Position numbers and translations under genes: made by a program
Part shown: piece after piece, positions 7,601 through 14,230 of the stretch
Layout of the letters: every line of letters begins with the position of its first letter
Numbering within the stretch: the first letter of the stretch is position 1
Origin: Actinomycetota bacterium
Lineage (GTDB): Bacteria > Actinomycetota > Thermoleophilia > Gaiellales > Gaiellaceae
DNA: 14,880 nucleotides
Reading direction: 5' to 3'
Assembly: GCA_005883235.1 (NCBI GenBank)
Contig: VAYE01000099.1
Location: forward strand, 1 to 14,880
Notes under the pieces: model-generated
Told to the model about the DNA's origin: nothing
Seen by the model: the letters and a program-made list of their open reading frames with translations, nothing else
Databases searched by the model: none

Positions 7601-7618
7601 GGCACCGCTTGCGGTGCC
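7601..7618 (-). terminator. Hairpin downstream of the M20 peptidase gene (possible terminator)
   Basis: GGCACCGC (7601-7608), TT, GCGGTGCC (7611-7618) is a perfect 8-bp inverted repeat about 65 bases after the peptidase stop. On the minus strand it is followed by TTCGCG, not a full U-tract, so intrinsic termination is only plausible. It separates the dioxygenase-methyltransferase-peptidase operon from the export cassette. Confidence 0.45.
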
Positions 7619-7631
7619 GCCATCAGGAGGT

Positions 7632-7646
7632 GCGGGCTCCGCCCGC
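7632..7646 (-). repeat. Second hairpin in the same gap
   Basis: GCGGGC (7632-7637), TCC, GCCCGC (7641-7646) is a perfect 6-bp stem with a three-base loop, 37 bases after the peptidase stop. With the hairpin at 7601-7618 it forms a tandem pair, which may act together in termination or 3'-end protection of the upstream operon. No promoter for the permease gene is obvious in the rest of the gap (7548-7682). Confidence 0.4.
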
Positions 7647-7682
7647 GTCTCCGTCTGAAACGACCGGTCGAGCTGCTGTCGG

Positions 7683-8981
7683 CTAGCCGCAGACGAGGTG
7701 AGCAGCGTGGCGCAGGAAGCGAACGCCGAGCTCGAGGTCGTCGACCGGCACGCGCTCGTCGGCCGAGTGGACGAGCCGCGCGGCGAGCTCGGGGTCCATC
7801 GCGCGGGCGGGGAAGAAGCCGTACGCGACGGTGCCGAAGGCCTCGCGGAGCCAGTGGCTGTCCGTGAAGCCGGCGACGCAGATCGGCACGACGCGCGCCT
7901 CGGGGTCCGCGTCCGCCACGAAGGACTCGACCGCGTCCCAGAGGGGGCCTTCGAACGGCGAGCGCGTCCCGCCCTGAGCCTGGATCCACTCGAGGTCGTA
8001 GTCGCCATCACCGAGCGCGCCGCGGATCAGCCGCTCCGCCTCGGCGGTCGTCTGCCCGGGCAGGAGGCGGCAGTCGACCGTGACGTCGCACAGCGCCGGG
8101 ACCACGTTTCGCTTCTTCGAGGCCTCGATCATCGTCGGCGAGACGGTGAGCGAGAGCAGCGGCTCGACGAGTGAGGCGGCGAGCGGGCTGAAGGAGCGTG
8201 CGAGCTCCAGCGCATCCTCCGGCCCCGGCGCGCTTCCCGTCACGATCTCGAGCAGCGCCTCGACCTCGGGCCCGAGGACCGGCTCCGGCCGCAGCTCCTC
8301 GAGACGGCCGAGCAGCCGTACCGCCTTGAGCAGCGCGTTGTCGGCGATTCCCGGCATCGAGGCATGGCCGCTTCGGCCGTGCACGCGGAGATGAAAGGGC
8401 GCGCTCGTCTTCTCGGCGGTGGCGCAGAGGTAGAAGGGGCGCCCGCCGAGCTCGATGCGCTCGCCGGCGCCCTCGTTGACGGCGAAGTCGGCACGAATCG
8501 TGTCGGGATGCTCGACGCAGAGCCACGAGAGGCCGAAGTCGTCACCGACCTCCTCGTCGGCCGTGGCCGCGAAGATCACGTCCCCCGCGGGCTCGAACCC
8601 GTCGCGGGCGAGCGAGGCGATCGCAACCGCGTTCGCCGCGACCTGGCCCTTCATGTCGAGCGCGCCGCGCCCCCACACCTCCCCGTCGCGGAGCTCGCCC
8701 GACCACGGGTCGACCTGCCACTCGGCCGGGTCCGCGAGCACCGTGTCCGTGTGCGAGAGGAAGAGGAGCCGCGGCCCCTCGCCGCGGCCCGGTATCCGCG
8801 CCACGAGGTTGGCGCGCTCGGGAATCCGCGCGTAGAGCTCGCACGCCACCCCGTTCTCCTCCAGGTACGCGCGCAGGTACTCGGCCGCGACGGTCTCGTT
8901 CCCGGGCGGATTCACGGTGTCGAGCCTGATGAGTCCCTGCAGGAGGCTCGTCACCTCGTCCCGAAGCGACACGGTCGCCAT
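7683..8981 (-). CDS. M20-family zinc metallopeptidase/deacylase (ArgE/DapE/carboxypeptidase type)
   Basis: 432 residues. The two-zinc M20 site is complete: H77 and catalytic D79 in LSHTDTV, bridging D109 in GRGALDMKGQ, the E143-E144 pair in ATADEEVGDD, E170 in NEGAGE and H405 in VHSADERV. The dimerisation lid carries HGRSGHASMP (201-210). The family hydrolyses peptide or amide bonds of small N-acyl amino acids, dipeptides or succinylated intermediates; the substrate cannot be read here. No signal peptide is visible, so it is cytoplasmic. ATG at 8981 overlaps the methyltransferase stop by one base (TGATG), so it is translationally coupled; the upstream extension to 9155 lies inside the methyltransferase gene and is rejected. 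As third gene after a tryptophan dioxygenase homologue and a methyltransferase, it may act on an acylated product of that pathway (inference). Confidence 0.92.
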   Translation of the reverse strand: MATVSLRDEVTSLLQGLIRLDTVNPPGNETVAAEYLRAYLEENGVACELYARIPERANLVARIPGRGEGPRLLFLSHTDTVLADPAEWQVDPWSGELRDGEVWGRGALDMKGQVAANAVAIASLARDGFEPAGDVIFAATADEEVGDDFGLSWLCVEHPDTIRADFAVNEGAGERIELGGRPFYLCATAEKTSAPFHLRVHGRSGHASMPGIADNALLKAVRLLGRLEELRPEPVLGPEVEALLEIVTGSAPGPEDALELARSFSPLAASLVEPLLSLTVSPTMIEASKKRNVVPALCDVTVDCRLLPGQTTAEAERLIRGALGDGDYDLEWIQAQGGTRSPFEGPLWDAVESFVADADPEARVVPICVAGFTDSHWLREAFGTVAYGFFPARAMDPELAARLVHSADERVPVDDLELGVRFLRHAAHLVCG

Positions 8982-9739
8982 CAGCGCCGCCGCCCGAGGA
9001 CGAGCACGTAGTCGCGGCGTAGCTCGACGCCCTCCCGCGTGCGGTGCCGCTCGGCGAACGCCGTGTACTCCCTCCGAAACGCCTCCCGCCGCTCCGGGTC
9101 GAGCCCGTTCAGCAACGCTACGAAAGGCGGTACCACCGAGGACCACCATTCCCACACCGCCTTCGGCGACTCCATCACCACCCGCCAGACCCCCGGCACG
9201 AGCTCCAGCTCGAACGACTTGCCGAGAAGCCGGCCTAGGTGCCCCTCGTCGCTCCAGAGAACCGGATCAGGGTCCTGAGCCGGCACATCGACGCCGGCCC
9301 GCTCGTAGACGCCGTCGAGCTCGTCGTTCGCGTGCCAGGCCGTGAGGCCGAGCCGCCCTCCGGACCGGCAGACGCGCGCGAGCTCGTGGGCCACGGCCCC
9401 CTGGTCGGGCCCGAAGATGGCGCCGAAGCACGACGCGACGACGTCGAAGCTCGCGTCCTCGTAGGGCAGATCTTGCGCGTCGCCGAGATCGAAACGCGCA
9501 AGAAGGCCGTCGCTCTTCGCGCGCGCCTGGACGAGGAGCTCCGGGGTGATGTCGACCCCGACCACGTCGGCCCCCGCCTGCGCCGCTCGAATCGCGACTG
9601 CTCCGGTGCCGGTCGCGACGTCGAGCCACCGCTCACCGGCACGCGGCTGGAGGCGCGCGACGAGCTGGTCGTGGACCGGAGCGAGCCGCTCTGCGACGCG
9701 CTCGTAGTCGCCGCAGGCCCAGACCTTCGCGCTGTTCAC
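8981..9739 (-). CDS. Class I SAM-dependent methyltransferase
   Basis: 252 residues from GTG at 9739. The Rossmann-type SAM-binding motif I is RWLDVATGTGAVA (37-49), followed by the acidic end of strand 2 in VVGVDITPELL (59-69), DAQDLPYEDASFDVV (87-101; the motif II/III region) and SGGRLGLTAWH. This matches the UbiE/Methyltransf_11 group, which methylates small molecules. The C-terminal part holds WEWWSSVVPPFVALL, a hydrophobic stretch that may shape a lipophilic acceptor pocket. The GTG overlaps the TGA of the dioxygenase gene by four bases (GTGA), with GAGGA just upstream serving as ribosome site, so translation is coupled. The substrate is unknown; position between a tryptophan dioxygenase homologue and a peptidase suggests a tryptophan- or kynurenine-derived compound (inference). 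Confidence 0.9.
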   Translation of the reverse strand: MNSAKVWACGDYERVAERLAPVHDQLVARLQPRAGERWLDVATGTGAVAIRAAQAGADVVGVDITPELLVQARAKSDGLLARFDLGDAQDLPYEDASFDVVASCFGAIFGPDQGAVAHELARVCRSGGRLGLTAWHANDELDGVYERAGVDVPAQDPDPVLWSDEGHLGRLLGKSFELELVPGVWRVVMESPKAVWEWWSSVVPPFVALLNGLDPERREAFRREYTAFAERHRTREGVELRRDYVLVLGRRR

Positions 9740-10506
9740 TCCTCGTTCGACCGGGCGGTGATCTCGTTCCGCGCCCGCCAGAGCTCCGGGTACAGGTTCT
9801 TCTTGATCAGGCTGCCGAGGAGCTCGACCGGCGTTCCCTGCGTCCCGACGACCTCGTCGCCGATGATCCGCGAGACGACCTTGTAATGCCGGAAGCGCCA
9901 GACCGTCACGCGCTCGTCCCACTCGGTCAGCGCCTCCGCGAGCTGGTAGAGCTCCTCGAACTCCCGCCCGCGCACGTACAGGTCGACGATCGAGAGCCCG
10001 GCCTCGCGCCGGAGCGCGTGGAAGGCCTCGCCGAGGTCCGGCGACACGCGGCGCACGTTGCGGAATCCCGGTGAGTCGAAGCCGCTCCCGTGCCCGAGCA
10101 CCTTGCGGATCGTCTGGTACTCCCAGGGCGACATCTGCTCGAGCATGTCGAGCTGTCCCGTGATGAGCTGGAGGCAGAGGCTTGCCCGCCGGAGCAGCCG
10201 CAGCGCCGGAGCGATCTCGTGCTCGCGCACGTGGCGCGCCGCCGTCTCGACCTCGGTCGCCGCGAGCTTCAGCCACAGCTCGGAGGACTGGTGCACCGTC
10301 TGGAAGAGCAGCTCGTCGCGATGAACCTGCTCGTCGGGCGTCTTCTGGAGGGCGAGCAGCGCGTCGGTGCGAAGGTAGCGCTCGTAGTCGCTCTCGCCCT
10401 CGCCCGGCAGGATCGGCTGCGAGTAGTCCTCCTCGGCGTCGTCGCCGGGCGCGGGCTCGGCCGCGTGGCCGGGGAGCGTCGGCTCCGACGATTCCTCGAC
10501 CGCCAT
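9736..10506 (-). CDS. kynA: Tryptophan 2,3-dioxygenase family heme protein (short form)
   Basis: 256 residues, with an acidic, low-complexity N-terminus (1-36) before the helical core YERYLRTDALLALQ (41-54). Residues known from Xanthomonas TDO can be aligned: F68 and H72 in LLFQTVHQSSELWLKL (F51, H55), R149 in SGFDSPGFR (R117), heme-ligand H207 in WRFRHYKVV (H240) and T222 in GTQGT (T254). TDO opens the indole ring of L-tryptophan with O2 to give N-formylkynurenine. Two differences stand out. About 40-50 residues between the SGF...FR motif and the last helices of classical TDO are missing, and the GTGGSSG substrate loop reads GTQGTPV. Related short or altered members include monooxygenating enzymes of natural-product pathways, so the exact reaction is uncertain. 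It is the first gene of a three-gene coupled operon. The ATG at 10506 has no Shine-Dalgarno and may be leaderless. Confidence 0.85.
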   Translation of the reverse strand: MAVEESSEPTLPGHAAEPAPGDDAEEDYSQPILPGEGESDYERYLRTDALLALQKTPDEQVHRDELLFQTVHQSSELWLKLAATEVETAARHVREHEIAPALRLLRRASLCLQLITGQLDMLEQMSPWEYQTIRKVLGHGSGFDSPGFRNVRRVSPDLGEAFHALRREAGLSIVDLYVRGREFEELYQLAEALTEWDERVTVWRFRHYKVVSRIIGDEVVGTQGTPVELLGSLIKKNLYPELWRARNEITARSNEE

Positions 10507-10512
10507 GGTCGG

Positions 10513-10520
10513 AGCATACT
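10513..10520. promoter_or_regulatory. Putative bidirectional -10 element between kynA-like and rarA genes
   Basis: The start codons of the two divergent genes are only 22 bases apart. Plus-strand CATACT (10515-10520) and minus-strand TATGCT (10518-10513) each match TATAAT in four of six positions and overlap by symmetry. The minus-strand element would place the transcript start at or next to the ATG at 10506; the plus-strand one would place it one or two bases before the ATG at 10529. No convincing -35 box is seen on either strand. The promoter is inferred. Confidence 0.35.
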
Positions 10521-10528
10521 TCGCGCCA

Positions 10529-11950
10529 ATGGGCGATCTGTTCTCCGATGCCGCACGGGAGCGCCTGCCGGCCGTGGCGCCGCTCGCGCTTCGGCTCCGC
10601 CCGAAGACCCTCGACGAGTTCGTCGGCCAGCGTCATGTGCTCGACGAGGGGTCGGCGCTCCGGCGCGCGATCTCGGAGGACCGGGTGGGCTCGACGATCC
10701 TGTACGGGCCGCCGGGAAGCGGGAAGACGACGCTCGCGCGCATCGTGGCCGGCGCGACGGGCGCGGAGTTCGAGGAGCTCTCGGCAGTCTCCGCCAGCGT
10801 CGCGGACGTTCGCAGCGTGCTCGCCCGCGCGCGCGAGCACCTGGGGGCGGGCGGGCGGCGCACGATCCTCTTCCTCGACGAGATTCACCGGTTCAACAAG
10901 GCCCAGCAGGACGCGCTCTTGCCAGGCGTGGAGGAAGGGCTCCTGACCCTGATCGGCGCGACGACCGAGAACCCGTACTTCGAGGTCAACTCGGCCCTCA
11001 TCTCGCGCTGCCAGGTCATCGAGCTCGAGCCGCTGTCGGACGACGACCTCGCGGAGCTCGTGCGGCGCGGGGCGGCGGAGCTCGAGGCGGAGGTGCCGGA
11101 GGAGCTCGTCTCGTCGATCGCGGCGCGGGCGGGCGGGGACGCGCGATCGGCGCTCAACGTGCTGGAGCTGGCCTGGCAGACGGCGCAGTCGGAGGGCGAG
11201 CCGCTCGCCGAACGGCACGTCGAGGACGCCGCCCGAAAGCGCCCGCTCGTCTACGACAAGGGCGCCGACGCGCACTACGACTTCACCTCGGCGTTCATCA
11301 AGTCGATGCGCGGCTCCGACCCCGACGCGGCCGTCTACTACCTCGCGGCCATGATCGAGAGCGGCGAGGATCCGCGCTTCATCGCGCGGCGCATGGTCGT
11401 GCTGGCCTCGGAGGACGTGGGGAACGCCGACCCGCGCGCGCTCGTCGTCGCGGTGGCCGCCGCGCAGGCGGTGGAGCACGTGGGGCTGCCGGAGGCGCGG
11501 CTGAACCTCGCCCAGGCGGCGATCTACCTTGCCCGCGCGCCGAAGTCGAACGCGAGCTACAAGGCGTATTCCGAGGCGTCGCACGACGTGCGGGAGCGCG
11601 GGAACCTGCGGCCGCCGAAACTGAGCTCCCGGCCGCTCTGCTCCTTCCAAAGGGGCGCCCGGCCTCCTCCCCGCTGCGAGCGTACCGCCGAGAAGCGCAC
11701 CCCGAGTGACGACTTAGCGCCGGAAGTCAGTCGGAGCCGCGCTCGACTCGCTGCGCGGCAAGCTCGCCGAAGGGGCCGCCACGGGCACGCCACGCGGCGG
11801 CGGCCCGCTCGACGTCGTACTCGACACGGCGGAACTCGAACTCGCCGTCGTCGTGCCGGAGCGCGTACGCGCCACGGCGGTCGCCGTCGAGCGGCATCCC
11901 CACGCTCCCAGGGTTCAGCAGCTCGGTGCCGTTCGGCCCGGCGCGCCTGA
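10529..11950 (+). CDS. rarA: RarA/MgsA replication-associated recombination AAA+ ATPase with replaced C-terminus
   Basis: Residues 1-364 (to about 11620) match Rar[21 protein letters not shown] at the start, Walker A GPPGSGKT (60-67), the RarA-typical [10 protein letters not shown] (86-95), Walker B ILFLDEIH (113-120), sensor GATTENP (143-149), SALISRCQV (155-163), then the tetramerisation domain ([54 protein letters not shown]). RarA is a DNA-dependent ATPase at stalled replication forks. After LRPPK the last 65-80 residues expected in the family (the GYGKGYKYAH-like end) are missing. The frame instead runs on for 109 unrelated arginine- and proline-rich residues, overlapping the convergent phosphoesterase gene by 224 bases before its stop at 11950. 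ATG 10529 fits the family start; ATG 10505 is an in-frame alternative. It is probably 3'-truncated by deletion; function is doubtful. Confidence 0.8.
   Translation: MGDLFSDAARERLPAVAPLALRLRPKTLDEFVGQRHVLDEGSALRRAISEDRVGSTILYGPPGSGKTTLARIVAGATGAEFEELSAVSASVADVRSVLARAREHLGAGGRRTILFLDEIHRFNKAQQDALLPGVEEGLLTLIGATTENPYFEVNSALISRCQVIELEPLSDDDLAELVRRGAAELEAEVPEELVSSIAARAGGDARSALNVLELAWQTAQSEGEPLAERHVEDAARKRPLVYDKGADAHYDFTSAFIKSMRGSDPDAAVYYLAAMIESGEDPRFIARRMVVLASEDVGNADPRALVVAVAAAQAVEHVGLPEARLNLAQAAIYLARAPKSNASYKAYSEASHDVRERGNLRPPKLSSRPLCSFQRGARPPPRCERTAEKRTPSDDLAPEVSRSRARLAARQARRRGRHGHATRRRPARRRTRHGGTRTRRRRAGARTRHGGRRRAASPRSQGSAARCRSARRA
11621..11726. other. Unassigned junction between the end of RarA homology and the phosphoesterase stop
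   Basis: About 106 bases in which none of the three plus-strand frames continues RarA and no other family is recognisable. One frame stays open to a TGA at 11709, another stops almost at once. A weak GGGG/CCCC pairing around 11652-11682 is the only structure seen, without a T-run, so no clear terminator separates the convergent genes. It may be the scar of a deletion that removed the rarA 3' end and whatever followed it. Confidence 0.45.
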
Positions 11951-12398
11951 ACTGGAGATGGCTGTGCCCGAACACGATCGTGCGGTCGCGAACGCCCGCG
12001 AGCATCTGCTCCTCGCCGGGCTGCGGCTCCGCCGCGAAGCTCTCGACGTCGGAAAGCGGCGAGCCGTGCACGTAGAGGACGCCGTCGAGCTCGACCTGCG
12101 CCTGCAGCGAGTAGAGCCAACCTTCGTCGGTGCCGACACCCGCGTCGGCATGGGCCATGTTCTCCATGACCTCGGGCCGATCGGTCGGCGGCTCGCGCAG
12201 CCAGCGCTCTCCGTTCCCGCGAATCCACGTCGTCCCGTCGAGCCCCCGGAGCCGCTCGAGCGTCTCCTTCGGCCAGGGCGACCACGATGCGAAGTCCCCG
12301 CCGAGGAGCCACCGCTTGGCCCCGGCCGACTCCGCGTCAGCGATCGCCGTCTCGAGCGCCGGCAGGTTCCCGTGAATGTCGTAGAGGATCGCGAGCAC
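11727..12398 (-). CDS. Calcineurin-like metallophosphoesterase (MJ0936/YfcE-type)
   Basis: 223 residues from GTG at 12398. The metallophosphoesterase motifs appear in order: YDIHGN (6-11; D7 and H9), GGDF (33-36; D35), RGNGE (60-64; N62), YVHGSP (109-114; H111), FGHSH (143-147; H145 and H147) and NPGSVGMP (162-169). These would hold two metal ions and hydrolyse phosphomono- or diesters; the real substrate is unknown. The usual GNHD/GNCD motif reads GNGE, so the catalytic histidine position is not conserved, as in several members of this subfamily. The GTG at 12398 is preferred because GGGAGG lies just upstream and the first strand begins at once; a GTG seven codons upstream (12419) is in frame. 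It is convergent with rarA and divergent from the ETF gene. Confidence 0.87.
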   Translation of the reverse strand: MLAILYDIHGNLPALETAIADAESAGAKRWLLGGDFASWSPWPKETLERLRGLDGTTWIRGNGERWLREPPTDRPEVMENMAHADAGVGTDEGWLYSLQAQVELDGVLYVHGSPLSDVESFAAEPQPGEEQMLAGVRDRTIVFGHSHLQFRRAGPNGTELLNPGSVGMPLDGDRRGAYALRHDDGEFEFRRVEYDVERAAAAWRARGGPFGELAAQRVERGSD

Positions 12399-12422
12399 CG
12401 GCCTCCCGCAGCCTTTCACACA

Positions 12423-12444
12423 GGCGGGCGTTTACGCTCCCGCC
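12423..12444. promoter_or_regulatory. Imperfect palindrome and -10-like element just before the ETF start
   Basis: GGCGGGCGT (12423-12431), TT, ACGCTCCCGCC (12434-12444) pair with a two-base bulge, ending one base before the ATG at 12446. TACGCT (12433-12438) fits the actinobacterial TANNNT -10 pattern and would put the transcript start at about the ATG, which has no Shine-Dalgarno; a leaderless mRNA is likely. The palindrome would then be an operator over the core promoter rather than an RNA hairpin. Confidence 0.35.
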
Positions 12445-12445
12445 G

Positions 12446-14230
12446 ATGAGGATCGCATGCCTCGTGAAGCAGGTCCCGCATCCGTCCGCGGTCGGGTTCG
12501 ACGAGGAGACCAAGTCGCTCAAGCGCGAAGGCGTGCCCTTGCTGCTGAACCCGTTCGACGCATACGCGGTCGCCCACGCGGCCGGGCTCCGGGCGAACGG
12601 CGACGAGGTCGTCGCGATCACCATGGGTCCGCCGCAGGCCGAGGAAGCGCTCCGCGAGACGCTCCGGCTCGGCGCTGACCGGGCCGTCCACCTCTCCGAC
12701 CGCGTCTTCGCGGTCGCCGACACGATCGGGACCTCGCGCACGCTGGCGCTCGCGCTCCGCAAGCTGGACGCGAGCCTCGTGATCTGCGGCCGCAAGACAG
12801 TCGACGCCGAGACGGGGCAGGTGCCGCCCGAGGTCGCCGCCTACCTGGGCTTCCCGCACGTGACGAGCGTCGTCGAGATCGAGCGTCAGGGTGACACGCT
12901 CCGCCTCACCCGCGAGACCGACGACGGCCACGAGATCCACGAGGCTGAGGCGCCGCTCGTGCTCTCCGTCGCCGCGCCGCCCGCCGAGGCGCCGCCGCCC
13001 GCCTCCCCGGAGGGGGCGATCGACCTCTGGACGGCCGCCGACCTCGTGGACGACGTGCGCCCGAACGACAAGCGGTTCGGACAGCCGGGGTCGCCGACGC
13101 GCGTCCTCGCTGTTCGCGACGTGCGCCCGGAGCGGGCCGGCCTGATCGCCGCGAACGCGGAGGAGGCCGCAGCGGCGATCCGCGAGCGGCTCGAGCCCCC
13201 GGAGAGCGCCGCCACGTCCTGGGACAAGCCGGACCGGCTCGGCGAGAAGCCCGGCAAGAGCTACGACTGCTGGACCGCCGTCGAGCTGGTGGAGGGGCGG
13301 CTGACGCGACTCTCGCTCGAGCTCCTGGCGAAGGGACGCGAGCTCGCGGGCAAGCTCGGCGGCAAGAACGTCGCCCTCGTTCTCGGCGACGACGTCGAGG
13401 GCGTGACGAGCGACGCTGGACGCCACGGGGCCGAAGTGGTCTTCGTGGTCTCGAACCAGAGCCTGCGCGAGTACAACCCGGAGCGATGGAGCGCAGCGCT
13501 ACGGCAGGTGCTGGAGCGCGAGCGCCCGCACGTGCTCCTGATCCCGTCGAGCGCCGACGGACGCGACTACGGGCCGCGCGCCGCCGGCGAGCTCGAGCTC
13601 GGGATGACCGGCGACTGTGTCGCCCTCGGCATCGACCGCGCCGGCCGGCTGATCCAGACGAAGCCGGCGTACGGCGGCGCCATCGTGTCCGTGATCATGG
13701 GCTCGACGACGCCGCAGCTCGCGACCGTGCGCTCGCGCATGTTCGAGCCGCTCGAGCCGCGCGACGACGCGACACCGGAGGTGCGCCGCTTCGACCTCGC
13801 CGCGCTGCCCGAGTCGCGCCTGCGCCTCGTCGAGCACCGCACCGACTCGCCTGCTCGGGACCTCGAGGAGGCGGATACGGTCGTCTGCGTCGGCGCCTCG
13901 GTCGGCGACCGAGACTCGCTCGCCGAGATCGAGCGGCTTGCGGAGCGGCTCGGCGCCGCAGTCGGAGGCGACCGGGAAGCCTGCGAGGCCGGCCTCCTGC
14001 CGCGGAACCGCCAGATCGGCCTGTACGGCCGCGCCCTCGCTCCGCAGCTCTATGTCGCCGTCGGCGTGAACGCCGACTGGGAGCATCTCGCGGGCCCGAT
14101 GAAGGCGGGCACGATCGTCGCGCTCGACGCCGACCGCGGCGCCGCGATGGTGGACGAGGCGGACGTGGCGCTCGTCGGTGACTGGCGCGAGACGATGCCG
14201 GCGCTCGTCGACGCGCTCTCCTCCGCCTGA
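12446..14230 (+). CDS. Fused electron-transfer flavoprotein, beta and alpha subunits in one chain
   Basis: 594 residues. Residues 1 to about 255 are EtfB: MRIACLVKQVPHP (1-13), LLLNPFDAYAVAHA (32-45) and the nucleotide-binding CGRKTVDAETGQVPPEVAAY (114-133). A linker (about 255-275) leads to EtfA, whose N-terminal domain runs to about 400 and whose FAD domain includes KPAYGGAIVSVIMG (406-419), PQLATVRSRMFEP (423-435), QIGLYGRALAPQLYVAVGVN (523-542), EHLAGPMKAGTIVALDAD (546-563) and ADVALVGDW (572-580). ETF normally is an alpha-beta heterodimer that carries electrons from acyl-CoA and other dehydrogenases to ETF-quinone oxidoreductase. Here the two are fused, beta first. Several FAD-site signatures differ: SGGRG is GASVGD (483-488), QTG is LYG and SGAIQH is NADWEH. 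The stop overlaps the next start by one base. Upstream frame to 12287 lies over the phosphoesterase gene and is rejected. Confidence 0.92.
   Translation: MRIACLVKQVPHPSAVGFDEETKSLKREGVPLLLNPFDAYAVAHAAGLRANGDEVVAITMGPPQAEEALRETLRLGADRAVHLSDRVFAVADTIGTSRTLALALRKLDASLVICGRKTVDAETGQVPPEVAAYLGFPHVTSVVEIERQGDTLRLTRETDDGHEIHEAEAPLVLSVAAPPAEAPPPASPEGAIDLWTAADLVDDVRPNDKRFGQPGSPTRVLAVRDVRPERAGLIAANAEEAAAAIRERLEPPESAATSWDKPDRLGEKPGKSYDCWTAVELVEGRLTRLSLELLAKGRELAGKLGGKNVALVLGDDVEGVTSDAGRHGAEVVFVVSNQSLREYNPERWSAALRQVLERERPHVLLIPSSADGRDYGPRAAGELELGMTGDCVALGIDRAGRLIQTKPAYGGAIVSVIMGSTTPQLATVRSRMFEPLEPRDDATPEVRRFDLAALPESRLRLVEHRTDSPARDLEEADTVVCVGASVGDRDSLAEIERLAERLGAAVGGDREACEAGLLPRNRQIGLYGRALAPQLYVAVGVNADWEHLAGPMKAGTIVALDADRGAAMVDEADVALVGDWRETMPALVDALSSA

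Noticed and set aside
5860..7989. 709-codon minus-strand frame containing the start of the Wzt ATPase
   Set aside because: Apart from the 89 Wzt codons from 6690, it is shadow sequence over the permease and peptidase genes; after 6424 it is the wrong frame of Wzt.
8981..11650. 889-codon minus-strand frame that could look like a large fusion protein ending in the methyltransferase
   Set aside because: Only the last 252 codons are real. The rest runs out of frame through the dioxygenase gene and antisense to rarA, and is arginine-rich without motifs.
10090..11709. 539-codon plus-strand frame ending within the rarA junction
   Set aside because: It is out of frame with RarA, antisense to the dioxygenase gene and motif-free; its last 30 codons match neither RarA nor another family I know.
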